A stretch of DNA of 12,342 nt. It comes from an uncultured Collinsella sp. (GTDB taxonomy: Bacteria; Actinomycetota; Coriobacteriia; Coriobacteriales; Coriobacteriaceae). The notes under the pieces were generated by a model. It did not search any database. It saw nothing but the letters and a program-made list of their open reading frames with translations, and was not told where the DNA came from. A program made the translations under genes and the position numbers. The stretch covers positions 1-12,342 of the forward strand of contig CABQNA010000026.1 in NCBI GenBank assembly GCA_902465425.1. The letters run 5' to 3'. Shown here piece after piece: positions 5,704-12,342 of the stretch (within the stretch, counting starts at the first letter, position 1; each line of letters opens with the position of its first letter).

Positions 5704-7140
5704 ATGAAGACTATCAAGCTTGCTCCCGGTGAGCGTCTCGTTACCAATCAGCTCAATCGCAAGGGCGTGCTGCCGCAAAACATCGTCGACGCTGCCCGCG
5801 ATATCGTGGCAAACGTGCGCGCCAACGGCGATGCCGCGGTGCGCGATTACTGTCAGCGTTTTGACGGTGTTGAGCTGCAGAGTTTTCGCCTGCCGCAGGA
5901 GCAGATCGATGCCGCGCTCGAAGGCCTCGATCCGGCCTTTGTCGCGGCGCTCGAAAAGGCTGCACGCCAGATTCGCGAGTTCCACCAGCGTGAGGTCGAG
6001 CAGAGCTGGTTTACCACGCGCCCGGACGGCACGATGCTCGGCGTTAAGGTGACCCCGCTTGCTGCGGCCGGCATCTATGTGCCGGGCGGCCGCGCGCAGT
6101 ATCCCTCCACGGTGCTCATGAACGCCATTCCCGCCAAGGTTGCTGGCGTCAAGCGCGTGGTCATGGTGACCCCGCCGCAAAAAGATGGCCTGATCAGCCC
6201 GTATACGCTCGCGGCAGCAAAGCTCGGCGGCGTGGACGAGATTTATATGGTGGGCGGCGCTCAGGCCGTGGCCGCGCTGGCGTACGGTACCGAGACCATT
6301 CCGCGCGTCGACAAAATCACCGGCCCGGGCAACGCCTTTGTTGCCGCCGCCAAGCAGATTGTCTCGGGCGACGTGGGAATCGACATGGTTGCCGGCCCCT
6401 CCGAGGTCTGTGTGCTGGCCGATGCCACGGCCAAGCCTATGGTGGTCGCGGCCGACCTGATGGCCCAGGCCGAGCACGATCCGCTGGCAGCCTGTTATCT
6501 GGTGACCTGCGACGAGCAGTTTGCGCGCGAGGTCGAGGCGGGTATCGACATTCTGGTAGCGCAGTCCCCGCGTGCCGAGATCACGCGTGCCTCACTCGAT
6601 AACGAGGGCACCATCGTGGTGGCCGCCGACATGGCCGCTGCCGTCGAGGCGGTGAACACCGTGGCGCCCGAGCACCTGGAGCTGCACTGCAAGGATGCGA
6701 TGGGTCTGCTTGGCGGTATCCGCAACGCCGGTGCCATCTTTGTGGGCGCTTGGAGCTCCGAGCCGCTCGGCGATTATGTTGCCGGCCCCAACCACACACT
6801 GCCGACCGGCGGCACGGCCATGTTCTCCAACCCGCTTTCGGTCGAAGAGTTCGTTAAGCGCTCGAGTGTCATTTGCTATACACCCGAGGGCCTGCTCTCC
6901 GACGCTCCCGCGACGCAGCGCCTGGCCGAGGCTGAGGGCCTGTGGGCACACGCGCTTTCCGCTGCACTGCGTCGCCGCGTGCTGGAGCAGGGCGAGGATT
7001 CCGTGAGCGCCGCGTCGCTGGCCGCGGCCGACTTGACCAAGGTCGCCTGGCCGGGAGATACGGCCGCGACGGTCGCCGAGGGCGTGGACCTGGCGGCTGC
7101 AGGCGCGGATGGCGCTGGCGCGACCAGCGAGGAGGCCTAA
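5704..7140 (+). CDS. hisD: Histidinol dehydrogenase
   Basis: The product is a 478-residue NAD-dependent, zinc-requiring enzyme for the last two oxidations, histidinol to histidinal to histidine. The zinc ligands known in this family appear in order: Gln255 and His258 (MAQAEHD), Asp357 (GDYVAGPNH) and His416 (GLWAHA). The catalytic Glu323-His324 pair is in VAPEHLEL. AAGIYVPGGRAQYPS and KITGPGNAFV are conserved HisD stretches. The protein is longer than the usual ~430 residues because of a C-terminal alanine/glycine-rich acidic tail of about 35-40 residues, probably disordered. Start ATG 5704 follows TAGGGGAT at 5690-5697. hisC starts two bases after the stop, and the Shine-Dalgarno for hisC (GAGGAGG) lies in the hisD tail. 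Confidence 0.97.
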   Translation: MKTIKLAPGERLVTNQLNRKGVLPQNIVDAARDIVANVRANGDAAVRDYCQRFDGVELQSFRLPQEQIDAALEGLDPAFVAALEKAARQIREFHQREVEQSWFTTRPDGTMLGVKVTPLAAAGIYVPGGRAQYPSTVLMNAIPAKVAGVKRVVMVTPPQKDGLISPYTLAAAKLGGVDEIYMVGGAQAVAALAYGTETIPRVDKITGPGNAFVAAAKQIVSGDVGIDMVAGPSEVCVLADATAKPMVVAADLMAQAEHDPLAACYLVTCDEQFAREVEAGIDILVAQSPRAEITRASLDNEGTIVVAADMAAAVEAVNTVAPEHLELHCKDAMGLLGGIRNAGAIFVGAWSSEPLGDYVAGPNHTLPTGGTAMFSNPLSVEEFVKRSSVICYTPEGLLSDAPATQRLAEAEGLWAHALSAALRRRVLEQGEDSVSAASLAAADLTKVAWPGDTAATVAEGVDLAAAGADGAGATSEEA

Positions 7141-7141
7141 T

Positions 7142-8257
7142 ATGGCCGAGCTGACGCCCCGCATGAAGGAGCTCGTCCAGCCCTACTTGGCCGGCATTGA
7201 GCCCTATGATCCCAACTTTACGCCCACGCGCATCAACCTTTCGGCCAACGAGAACACCTATCCCGTGCCGGCCGGCGTGCGCGAGGCGATTGACGCGGCG
7301 CTCGCCGCTACGCCGCTCAACCGCTATCCCGATCCCATGTCCAACGACCTGCGCGACGAGCTGGCCGCTTGGCATGGCGTGACGCGCGAGAGCATCTGCG
7401 TGGGCAATGGCGGCGACGAGCTGCTCTATAACTATCTGCTGGCGTTTGGCGGCGCGGGGCGGACCCTGCTCAACTGCCCGCCGTGCTTTAGCGAGTACGC
7501 GTTCTTTGCGTCGCTCTGCCAGACCGAGGTGCGCGACGTGTGGCGCGACCCCGCGACCTTTGAGCTCGACCAGGCAGCCGTGCTTGCGGCAGCGCCCGAG
7601 TGCAACCTGGCAATCGTGACCTCGCCCAATAACCCCACGGGCGACGTGGCGCCGCTCGACTTTATCGCGGCGCTGTGCGATGCGTGCCCCGGCATGGTGA
7701 TGGTCGACGAGGCCTACGTTGAGTTTGCCGACGATTCGTTTGGCGCGGCCACCACGGCGCAGGGCCTTATCGCCGAGCATCCCAACCTGGTGATTTTACA
7801 TACGCTGTCCAAGGCGTTTGGCGCTGCCGGCACGCGTCTGGGCTACGTGATCGCGGCGTCCGAGGTCATCGACGTGTTCGCGGCGATTCGCCAGATCTAT
7901 TCGGTCAACGTGCTGAGCCAGGCGGCGGCGCTTGCCTGCGTGCGTGCCCGCGATGCGTACACGCCCGTGGTGGCACAGGTCGCATCCGAGCGCGAGCGCG
8001 AGCTGTGCGCCCTGCGCGCGATGGCTACCGAGGGCCTGCCCGTGGAGGCATGGCCGAGCGCGGCGAACTTTGTGCTCGTGCGTACGCCGCATGCCACGCG
8101 CGTGCGCGAGCGCCTGCGCGACGAGTATTCGATTTTGGTGCGCGACTTTAGCTATGCGCCGGGGCTCGCGGACTGCCTACGCATCACCGTGGGCACCCCA
8201 CAGGAAAACGACGAGGTGCTGGTTGCGTTTGCCGCGCTGGTGAAGGGGGAGATGTAG
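7142..8257 (+). CDS. hisC: Histidinol-phosphate aminotransferase
   Basis: The product is a 371-residue PLP-dependent class I/II aminotransferase. It converts imidazole-acetol phosphate and glutamate to histidinol phosphate. The PLP-binding lysine is Lys224 in LHTLSKAFGAAGTRLGYV. Asp189 in VDEAYVEF and Asn164 in SPNNPTG are the expected cofactor contacts. NLSANENTYP and LNRYPDP near the N-terminus are HisC signatures. The start is ATG 7142, one base after the hisD stop, with GCGAGGAGGCC as ribosome binding site; the same frame is open from 7109, but that stretch lies inside hisD. hisB begins directly at the next base after the stop, so the two genes are translationally coupled. Length is normal for the family. 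Confidence 0.97.
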   Translation: MAELTPRMKELVQPYLAGIEPYDPNFTPTRINLSANENTYPVPAGVREAIDAALAATPLNRYPDPMSNDLRDELAAWHGVTRESICVGNGGDELLYNYLLAFGGAGRTLLNCPPCFSEYAFFASLCQTEVRDVWRDPATFELDQAAVLAAAPECNLAIVTSPNNPTGDVAPLDFIAALCDACPGMVMVDEAYVEFADDSFGAATTAQGLIAEHPNLVILHTLSKAFGAAGTRLGYVIAASEVIDVFAAIRQIYSVNVLSQAAALACVRARDAYTPVVAQVASERERELCALRAMATEGLPVEAWPSAANFVLVRTPHATRVRERLRDEYSILVRDFSYAPGLADCLRITVGTPQENDEVLVAFAALVKGEM

Positions 8258-8845
8258 ATGGGCCGTTATGCCGAGGTGACCCGCAAGACGGGGGAGACCG
8301 ACATTGTCGTCAAACTCGACCTGGACGGGAGCGGCGTGTGCGATATCTCGACCGGCGTACCGTTTTTCGACCACATGCTCAACGCTTTTGGCCGCCATGG
8401 TCTGTTCGATCTGACGGTGCACGCAGTGGGCGACGTTGAGGTCGACGCGCACCACACCGTCGAGGACACGGGCATCGTGCTGGGCGAGGCGTTTTGCCAG
8501 GCGCTGGGCGACAAGGCGGGTATTACGCGCTTTGCCGACGCGGCGATCGCCATGGACGAGACGCTCGTGATGGCCGCCGTGGACATTTCGGGCCGCGGCC
8601 AGGCCTATTGCGAGCTACCCGTGCCGACCGAGCGCGTGGGTAGCTTCGATACTGAGCTAGCCGTCGAGTTCTTCTATGCCTTCGCACGTGACGCCAAGCT
8701 CACGCTGCACGTGCGCGAGCTGGCGGGCGGCAATTCGCACCACATTATCGAAGCTGCCTTTAAGGCCGTGGGCCGCACGATGCGCTGCGCCTGCGAGCTC
8801 GATCCCCGCGTGCAGGGCATCCCCAGCACCAAGGGCTCGCTGTAA
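8258..8845 (+). CDS. hisB: Imidazoleglycerol-phosphate dehydratase
   Basis: The product is a 195-residue manganese-dependent dehydratase that turns imidazoleglycerol phosphate into imidazole-acetol phosphate. The two repeated metal motifs are visible: His65-His66-x-x-Glu69 in DAHHTVEDTG, and His161-His162-x-x-Glu165 in NSHHIIEAA. FDHMLNAFGRHGLFDL is also diagnostic. There is no N-terminal HAD phosphatase domain, so this is the monofunctional form and the operon must obtain histidinol phosphatase elsewhere. The ATG at 8258 touches the hisC stop, with AAGGGGGAG upstream. Downstream the operon is interrupted by a palindromic element before hisH. Confidence 0.97.
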   Translation: MGRYAEVTRKTGETDIVVKLDLDGSGVCDISTGVPFFDHMLNAFGRHGLFDLTVHAVGDVEVDAHHTVEDTGIVLGEAFCQALGDKAGITRFADAAIAMDETLVMAAVDISGRGQAYCELPVPTERVGSFDTELAVEFFYAFARDAKLTLHVRELAGGNSHHIIEAAFKAVGRTMRCACELDPRVQGIPSTKGSL

Positions 8846-8956
8846 CCTGCCAAAAAGGGACAGGTTTATTTTGGCAGGTTTTATCTGCGGGAATGCTGTC
8901 TCATGTGGTGGGCGAACGTTTAACCGACCAAAATAAACCTGTCCCTTTTTGGCAGG
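8846..8956. repeat. REPIN-like inverted repeat pair between hisB and hisH
   Basis: Bases 8846-8874 and 8928-8956 are perfect 29-bp inverted repeats (31 bp including the flanking AA/TT). The left copy itself folds as a 10-bp hairpin, CCTGCCAAAA (8846-8855) with TTTTGGCAGG (8869-8878), around the 13-base loop AGGGACAGGTTTA. The right copy is the same hairpin on the - strand, with two mismatches in one arm. This head-to-head pair of short hairpins is the architecture of REPIN/BIME elements spread by REP-associated transposases, but no such gene is in the window. The arms are A/T-rich unlike the flanking coding DNA. TTTT follows the left hairpin, so it can also act as a terminator between hisB and hisH. 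Confidence 0.75.
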
Positions 8957-8982
8957 TTTTGAATGGGGAAAAGGAGGGTCGC

Positions 8983-9684
8983 GTGGGCGAACCGAAGATT
9001 GTGGTGGTCGACTACCACAAGGGCAACTTGTCGAGCGTCGTGCGCGGGCTTGCGCGCGCCGGTGCCGCCGCCTGCACGTCGGACGATCCGGAGCAGATCC
9101 GTAACGCCGACGGCTTGGTCATCCCGGGCGTGGGTGCGTTCTACGACGCGATTGCCTTTATGCGCGAGAGCGGCGAGGCAGACGCGGTGCTCGACGCCGT
9201 TGTCGCCGGAACTCCGCTGCTCGGCATCTGCCTGGGTCTTCAGCTATTTTTTGAGCGTGGCAACGAGGGCGTGCCTGCGGACGAGGGCGTGGACGCGGAC
9301 GACGATGCCTCCGAGCAGGCCGGCGGTCCCTGGGTCGATGGCCTGGGCATCATGCGTGGCTCGTGCACGCACCTGGAGTCGAGCCGTCTGAAGGTCCCGC
9401 ACGTGGGCTGGGATCAGGTGCACATGACGCCTGCCGGCGCGGCCGATCCGCTGCTCGCCGGTTTTGCCGAGGGCGCCAATATGTACTTCACCCACAGCTA
9501 CGCGGTGGCCGGCGACGTCGATGCCACCGATGTGTTGGCGCGCACGCACTATACACGGAGTTTCCCGTGCATCGTGCGCCACGGCAATGTGTGGGGCTGC
9601 CAGTTCCATCCCGAGAAATCCTCCGCGCTGGGTCAGCGCATCCTTAAGAACTTCGTCAACATCGTCGAGGAGGTTGGCCGATGA
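8983..9684 (+). CDS. hisH: Imidazole glycerol phosphate synthase, glutamine amidotransferase subunit
   Basis: The product is a 233-residue class I glutamine amidotransferase that releases ammonia from glutamine and channels it to HisF. The triad is Cys83 (GICLGLQLFF), His209 and Glu211 (QFHPEKSS). PGVGAFYDA and LKVPHVGWDQV are typical HisH segments. A stretch of about 20 residues (about 97-116), rich in Asp and Glu, is inserted between the catalytic cysteine region and GLGIMRG, making the protein longer than most HisH. The start is GTG 8983, with GGAGGG at 8973-8978; the same frame reaches back to 8893, but this would begin inside the palindromic repeat with no ribosome binding site. The stop overlaps the hisA start by ATGA. 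Confidence 0.95.
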   Translation: MGEPKIVVVDYHKGNLSSVVRGLARAGAAACTSDDPEQIRNADGLVIPGVGAFYDAIAFMRESGEADAVLDAVVAGTPLLGICLGLQLFFERGNEGVPADEGVDADDDASEQAGGPWVDGLGIMRGSCTHLESSRLKVPHVGWDQVHMTPAGAADPLLAGFAEGANMYFTHSYAVAGDVDATDVLARTHYTRSFPCIVRHGNVWGCQFHPEKSSALGQRILKNFVNIVEEVGR

Positions 9685-10424
9685 TCCTGTTTCCCGCAAT
9701 CGATTTGATCGGCGGCAAGGTCGTGCGCCTGGAGCGCGGCGACCGGAGCCGCTGCAAGGTATATTCCGATGACCCCGTGGCCGTCGCCCGCTCGTTTGCC
9801 GAGCAGGGCGCAAGCTGGGTGCATGTCGTCGACCTGTCCGCTGCCTTTGGCGAGGACGAGGACACATGCGCTGCCAACTCGGCGGCGATTAAGGCCATCT
9901 GCGGCGTCGACGGTCTGTCCGTGGACGTGGGTGGTGGCGTTCGCTCACTCGCACGCATCGATGAGCTGGCAGGCTATGGTGCTCGCCGCATTGCGCTGGG
10001 CACCGTGCTCGTGACCGAGCCGGGTTTTGCCGAGGTGGCAGCCCAGGGCTTTGGCGAGCTGTTGGTCGCCGACATTGCCGCGCGCGACGGCAAGGTTAAG
10101 GTGAACGGCTGGCGCGACGGCGCGGGCGTGGCACTCGACGATGCCGTGGCGCAGCTTACCGAGCTGGGCTTTAAGCATCTGGTGTATACCGACATCGCGC
10201 GTGATGGCATGCAGACGGGCATCGATGTGGCGGCGTATCGCCATGTGGCGCAGGTCGCGGGCTTTCCCGTCGTGGCGTCGGGCGGTATCTCGACGCTCGA
10301 CGACATCCGCGCGCTGGCCGCGGTGGGTGAGGGCGCGATTGAAGGCGCCATTACCGGTCGTGCGCTCTACGAGGGTAACTTTACGCTGGCCCAGGCGCTG
10401 GCCGCCGCTCGAGGGGAGGAGTAG
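9681..10424 (+). CDS. hisA: ProFAR isomerase (phosphoribosylformimino-AICAR-phosphate isomerase)
   Basis: The product is a 247-residue (beta-alpha)8-barrel that performs an Amadori rearrangement of ProFAR to PRFAR. The catalytic aspartates are Asp8 (FPAIDLIGGKVVRL) and Asp131 (LVADIAARDG). Phosphate-binding loops appear as VDVGGGVRS and VASGGISTLDD. Length fits HisA; in actinobacteria this enzyme may also serve tryptophan synthesis as PriA. I did not find residues that decide between HisA and PriA, and the tryptophan genes are not in view, so HisA is the simple call. ATG 9681 overlaps the hisH stop by four bases. hisF starts three bases after the stop. Confidence 0.94.
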   Translation: MILFPAIDLIGGKVVRLERGDRSRCKVYSDDPVAVARSFAEQGASWVHVVDLSAAFGEDEDTCAANSAAIKAICGVDGLSVDVGGGVRSLARIDELAGYGARRIALGTVLVTEPGFAEVAAQGFGELLVADIAARDGKVKVNGWRDGAGVALDDAVAQLTELGFKHLVYTDIARDGMQTGIDVAAYRHVAQVAGFPVVASGGISTLDDIRALAAVGEGAIEGAITGRALYEGNFTLAQALAAARGEE

Positions 10425-10427
10425 CCC

Positions 10428-11210
10428 ATGCTTACCAAGCGCGTAATTCCCTGCCTGGACGTCAAGGACGGCCGTGTGGTCAAGGGTGTCAACTTTGTGA
10501 GCTTACGCGATGCTGGCGATCCGGTGGAGCTGGCCCGCGCCTACGACCGCGAGGGTGCGGACGAGGTCGTATTTTTGGACATTACCGCGACGAGCGATAA
10601 CCGTGCGACGACTATCGAGATGGCGGCGCATGCGGCCGAGGAGCTGGCCATTCCCTATACCGTGGGCGGCGGCTTTCGCGACCTGGCGGGCATGCGCACC
10701 ATGGTTGCCGCCGGTGCTGACAAGGTGTCGCTCAACTCTGCCGCCGTGCGCGATCCGTCGTTGATCAGCCAGGCCGCCGCGGCGTTTGGCAGCCAAGCCG
10801 TGGTCGTGGCGATCGATGCCAAGCGCGTGGGGCTGCCCGGGGAGCCGGGCGCCGATAAGTGGGGGGTCTTTACGGCGGGCGGCCGCAACGCTACGGGTAT
10901 CGACGCAGTGGCGTGGGCCGAGGAGGCGGCTCGTCGTGGCGCCGGCGAAATCCTACTGACCAGCATGGACCGCGACGGTACCAAGGCCGGCTTCGATCTG
11001 GCGCTTACTCGCGCCGTGGCCCGCGCGGTGCCGATTCCCGTTATCGCGAGCGGCGGCGTGGGTACGCTCGAGCATTTTGCCGAGGGTGTGATTGAGGGAG
11101 AGGCCGATGCCGTGCTGGCGGCGAGCGTCTTTCACTTTAGAACCTTCAGCATTCGCCAGGTGAAGGAGTATATGGCATCGCAGGGCATCCCTGTCAGGTT
11201 GGACTTCTAA
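10428..11210 (+). CDS. hisF: Imidazole glycerol phosphate synthase, cyclase subunit
   Basis: The product is a 260-residue (beta-alpha)8-barrel that uses ammonia from HisH to cleave and cyclise PRFAR into imidazoleglycerol phosphate and AICAR. The catalytic aspartates are at the canonical positions, Asp11 (RVIPCLDVKDGRVVKG) and Asp130 (VVAIDAKRV). LLTSMDRDGTKAGFD and VIASGGVGTLEHF are conserved phosphate-site segments. Length is normal. ATG 10428 follows GGGGAGGAG at the end of hisA. The next gene is separated by 149 bases that hold an imperfect palindrome, unlike the tight hisH-hisA-hisF packing. Confidence 0.97.
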   Translation: MLTKRVIPCLDVKDGRVVKGVNFVSLRDAGDPVELARAYDREGADEVVFLDITATSDNRATTIEMAAHAAEELAIPYTVGGGFRDLAGMRTMVAAGADKVSLNSAAVRDPSLISQAAAAFGSQAVVVAIDAKRVGLPGEPGADKWGVFTAGGRNATGIDAVAWAEEAARRGAGEILLTSMDRDGTKAGFDLALTRAVARAVPIPVIASGGVGTLEHFAEGVIEGEADAVLAASVFHFRTFSIRQVKEYMASQGIPVRLDF

Positions 11211-11216
11211 TGCTGC

Positions 11217-11317
11217 GGCTTGCCCAGGCACCGCATCTTGCCGCTCAAACCGTCGCTCGCGTACCCAAGGTACGCGTCGCTCCTCTTTCGCGGCAACCTG
11301 CGGCACCTGGACAACCC
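11217..11317. repeat. Imperfect 101-bp palindrome between hisF and hisI
   Basis: The outer arms 11217-11244 and 11290-11317 pair at 22 of 28 positions. A central hairpin, CGCGTACC (11258-11265) with GGTACGCG (11269-11276) around CAA, lies exactly in register on the same symmetry axis. The 13 bases on each side between arm and centre do not pair. The symmetric layout indicates a structured intergenic repeat or RNA rather than chance. It does not share the GGGAC loop of the hisB-hisH element. It has no T-run, so it is not a normal terminator. Nothing else was recognised in this 149-base gap apart from the hisI ribosome binding site. Confidence 0.65.
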
Positions 11318-11359
11318 TCGCCGACCTGTGATGTTCACGGTAATTACTTGGGAGAAATG

Positions 11360-11689
11360 ATGACTGAGGTAATAGAAGCGTCTGATCTTACATACGACGC
11401 CTGCGGGCTGATTCCTTGTGTGGTTCAGCAGTATGACACCGGTGAGGTGCTTATGGTTGCTTGGATGAACGAGGAATCGGTGGGGCTGACGCTCAAGACC
11501 GGTACCACGTGGTTTTGGAGCCGCAGCCGTCAGGAGCTCTGGAACAAGGGCGCGACGAGCGGCAACATGCAGGAGGTCAAGGAGCTTTGGGCCGACTGCG
11601 ATAGCGATACGCTGCTGGTCAAGGTCGACTCGCCGGGTCCGGCCTGCCACACTGGCAACCGTACCTGCTTCTTCAGGAAACTTGCGTAG
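11360..11689 (+). CDS. hisI: Phosphoribosyl-AMP cyclohydrolase
   Basis: The product is a 109-residue zinc enzyme that opens the adenine ring of phosphoribosyl-AMP. VLMVAWMNEES, WFWSRSRQELWNKGATSGN and the metal-site residues Cys80 (ADCDSD), Cys96 and Cys103 (PACHTGNRTCFF) are diagnostic. It is the cyclohydrolase domain only; the pyrophosphohydrolase is the separate hisE. Two adjacent ATG codons (11357 and 11360) are possible starts, and GGGAGA at 11349-11354 favours 11360. The same frame is open back to 11210, but that extension is the translated palindrome and is not protein-like. hisE begins 46 bases after the stop. A normal-length, intact gene. Confidence 0.95.
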   Translation: MTEVIEASDLTYDACGLIPCVVQQYDTGEVLMVAWMNEESVGLTLKTGTTWFWSRSRQELWNKGATSGNMQEVKELWADCDSDTLLVKVDSPGPACHTGNRTCFFRKLA

Positions 11690-11735
11690 AGTGGGCGCTC
11701 GACCAGACGCTCTGCCAAACAGAAAGGATTGAACT

Positions 11736-12053
11736 ATGGGTGTGCGCACCGCAAATGTTCAGGATGGAAATATCGGTGAGACGCTGACGGGGCTAGCCGA
11801 GGTGATTCATGGCCGCCGCGACGCGTCGCCGCAGGAGAGCTATACCGCGCGTCTGTTGACCGACGTCGAGGACGAGCTACTCAAGAAGCTTGCCGAGGAG
11901 GCGAGCGAGGTCATCATGGCCTGCAAGGATAACGATCACGACCACATCCGCTACGAGGCCGGCGACCTGGTCTACCACCTGCTCGTGACGCTTGAGCGCT
12001 ACGGCATCACCCTCGACGAGCTTGCCGGCGAACTCAACGCCCGCCGCCACTAG
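11736..12053 (+). CDS. hisE: Phosphoribosyl-ATP pyrophosphohydrolase
   Basis: The product is a 105-residue all-alpha enzyme of the MazG/HisE fold. It removes pyrophosphate from phosphoribosyl-ATP, the second pathway step. The metal-binding acidic motif is Glu54-Glu55-x-x-Glu58 (AEEASEV), with Glu74 and Asp77 in RYEAGDLVYHLLV. Length is typical of stand-alone HisE. The ATG at 11736 has AGAAAGGA at about 11721-11728. It is the last gene of the + strand operon. Its stop lies within the left arm of a short inverted repeat, and the next gene is convergent. Placing the second and third steps (hisE, hisI) at the operon end is common. Confidence 0.95.
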   Translation: MGVRTANVQDGNIGETLTGLAEVIHGRRDASPQESYTARLLTDVEDELLKKLAEEASEVIMACKDNDHDHIRYEAGDLVYHLLVTLERYGITLDELAGELNARRH

Positions 12054-12081
12054 TCATTTAAGAACGTCCCCAACGACTAGT
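12049..12081. repeat. REP-like hairpin between convergent hisE and phosphatase genes
   Basis: Bases 12049-12058 and 12072-12081 form a 10-bp stem with one mismatch (outermost seven pairs ACTAGTC/GACTAGT perfect) around a 13-base loop, GGGGACGTTCTTA on the - strand. The left arm contains the hisE stop codon, and the right arm ends two bases before the stop of the opposite gene. It may serve as a bidirectional terminator, although no T-run is present. Stem and loop sizes equal those of the hisB-hisH hairpins. Confidence 0.6.
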
Positions 12082-12082
12082 C

Positions 12083-12342
12083 TTAGGCGAGGGGTGTGGG
12101 TTGCCATTCGCCGGTGGGGTGGGGGATATCGAATGCCCGGTAGCCGCAGTCGTAGGCGTGGGCCTGAGCCTCGCGGATGTTCCAGCAGATGTCGCAGGCG
12201 CGGTGTGCGTCCGAGCCAAAAGTGATCGGCACCTCGGCGTGGGCAAAGCAGCGCAAAAGGCCGGTCGTGGGGTAGTAATCGTCGAGCCCCTTGCGCGGTG
12301 CGGCTGTCGAGACCTCAACGCGGCGGCCCGTGTCGTGGGCGC
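12083..12342 (-). CDS. C-terminal part of a PHP-family phosphatase, probable histidinol-phosphatase (partial)
   Basis: On the - strand a frame is open from the right edge (first full codon 12340-12338) to the stop at 12085-12083, giving 85 residues. The N-terminal part is outside the window. VEVSTAAPRKGLDDYYPT, VPITFGSDAHRACDI and a following AHAYDCGYR match the C-terminal end of PHP-domain histidinol-phosphatases (HisK/HisJ type). In these the GSDAH motif supplies metal ligands, here near residue 46 of the fragment. The enzyme would remove phosphate from histidinol phosphate, the one step missing from the operon because hisB here lacks a phosphatase domain. It is convergent with hisE, 29 bases apart. 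Other PHP phosphoesterases share this motif, so the substrate is inferred from location. Confidence 0.75.
   Translation of the reverse strand, partial: AHDTGRRVEVSTAAPRKGLDDYYPTTGLLRCFAHAEVPITFGSDAHRACDICWNIREAQAHAYDCGYRAFDIPHPTGEWQPTPLA

Noticed and set aside
8846..8956. CRISPR-like repeats
   Set aside because: There are only two copies, and they are inverted, not regularly spaced direct repeats. No cas gene is present.
8893..8982. Upstream in-frame ATG as hisH start
   Set aside because: It lies inside the inverted-repeat element without a ribosome binding site, and the added residues do not belong to HisH. GTG 8983 has GGAGGG upstream.
11210..11359. Extended N-terminus of HisI starting at 11210
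   Set aside because: The extra 50 residues are the translation of the palindromic repeat and are not part of the HisI family. ATG 11360 has a Shine-Dalgarno.
12058..12318. 86-codon - strand frame with its own ATG at the right edge
   Set aside because: It is in a different frame from the PHP phosphatase fragment, is rich in Arg, Pro and Thr, and shows no family features. The phosphatase frame, which lacks a start only because it runs off the window, is the real one.

Overview
The window is GC-rich (roughly 60% or a little more), densely coded bacterial DNA. Gene content, operon order and codon choice suggest a high-GC Gram-positive gut actinobacterium of the Coriobacteriia (Collinsella or a close relative). 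That placement is inference from general resemblance; no rRNA or taxonomic marker is present.

Left part (1-3713): a sugar-uptake and catabolism locus. It starts with the 3' end of a gene whose product looks like a SIS-domain sugar-phosphate isomerase/deglycase. A terminator-like hairpin follows, then a complete mannose-family phosphotransferase permease with EIIA (262-678), EIIB (696-1166), EIIC (1175-1966) and EIID (1956-2792) as four separate proteins. After a second terminator-like hairpin comes a xylose-isomerase-like TIM-barrel epimerase/isomerase (2877-3713) that resembles FrlC. SIS protein, mannose-type PTS and FrlC-like epimerase together suggest uptake and processing of an Amadori-type sugar-amine or a related ketose. 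The substrate is not proven.

Middle and right part (3714-12053): a near-complete histidine biosynthesis operon on the + strand in the order hisZ-hisG (one fused gene), hisD, hisC, hisB (dehydratase only), hisH, hisA, hisF, hisI, hisE. HisZG starts from ATP and PRPP, HisE and HisI process the product, HisA isomerises it, HisH-HisF close the imidazole ring, and HisB, HisC and HisD finish the pathway. The missing step, histidinol phosphatase, is probably supplied by a PHP-family protein whose 3' end lies convergently at the right edge (12083-12342, - strand).

The operon is punctuated by non-coding structure. There is a strong hairpin just upstream of hisZG and a pair of mutually exclusive hairpins between hisZG and hisD. 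A REPIN-like pair of inverted hairpins sits between hisB and hisH, a ~101-bp imperfect palindrome between hisF and hisI, and another hairpin between hisE and the phosphatase. The last has the same 10-bp-stem/13-nt-loop design, with GGGAC in the loop, as the hisB-hisH element. These, together with the hisZ-hisG fusion, are the most unusual things seen. No CRISPR array, transposase, tRNA or rRNA was found.
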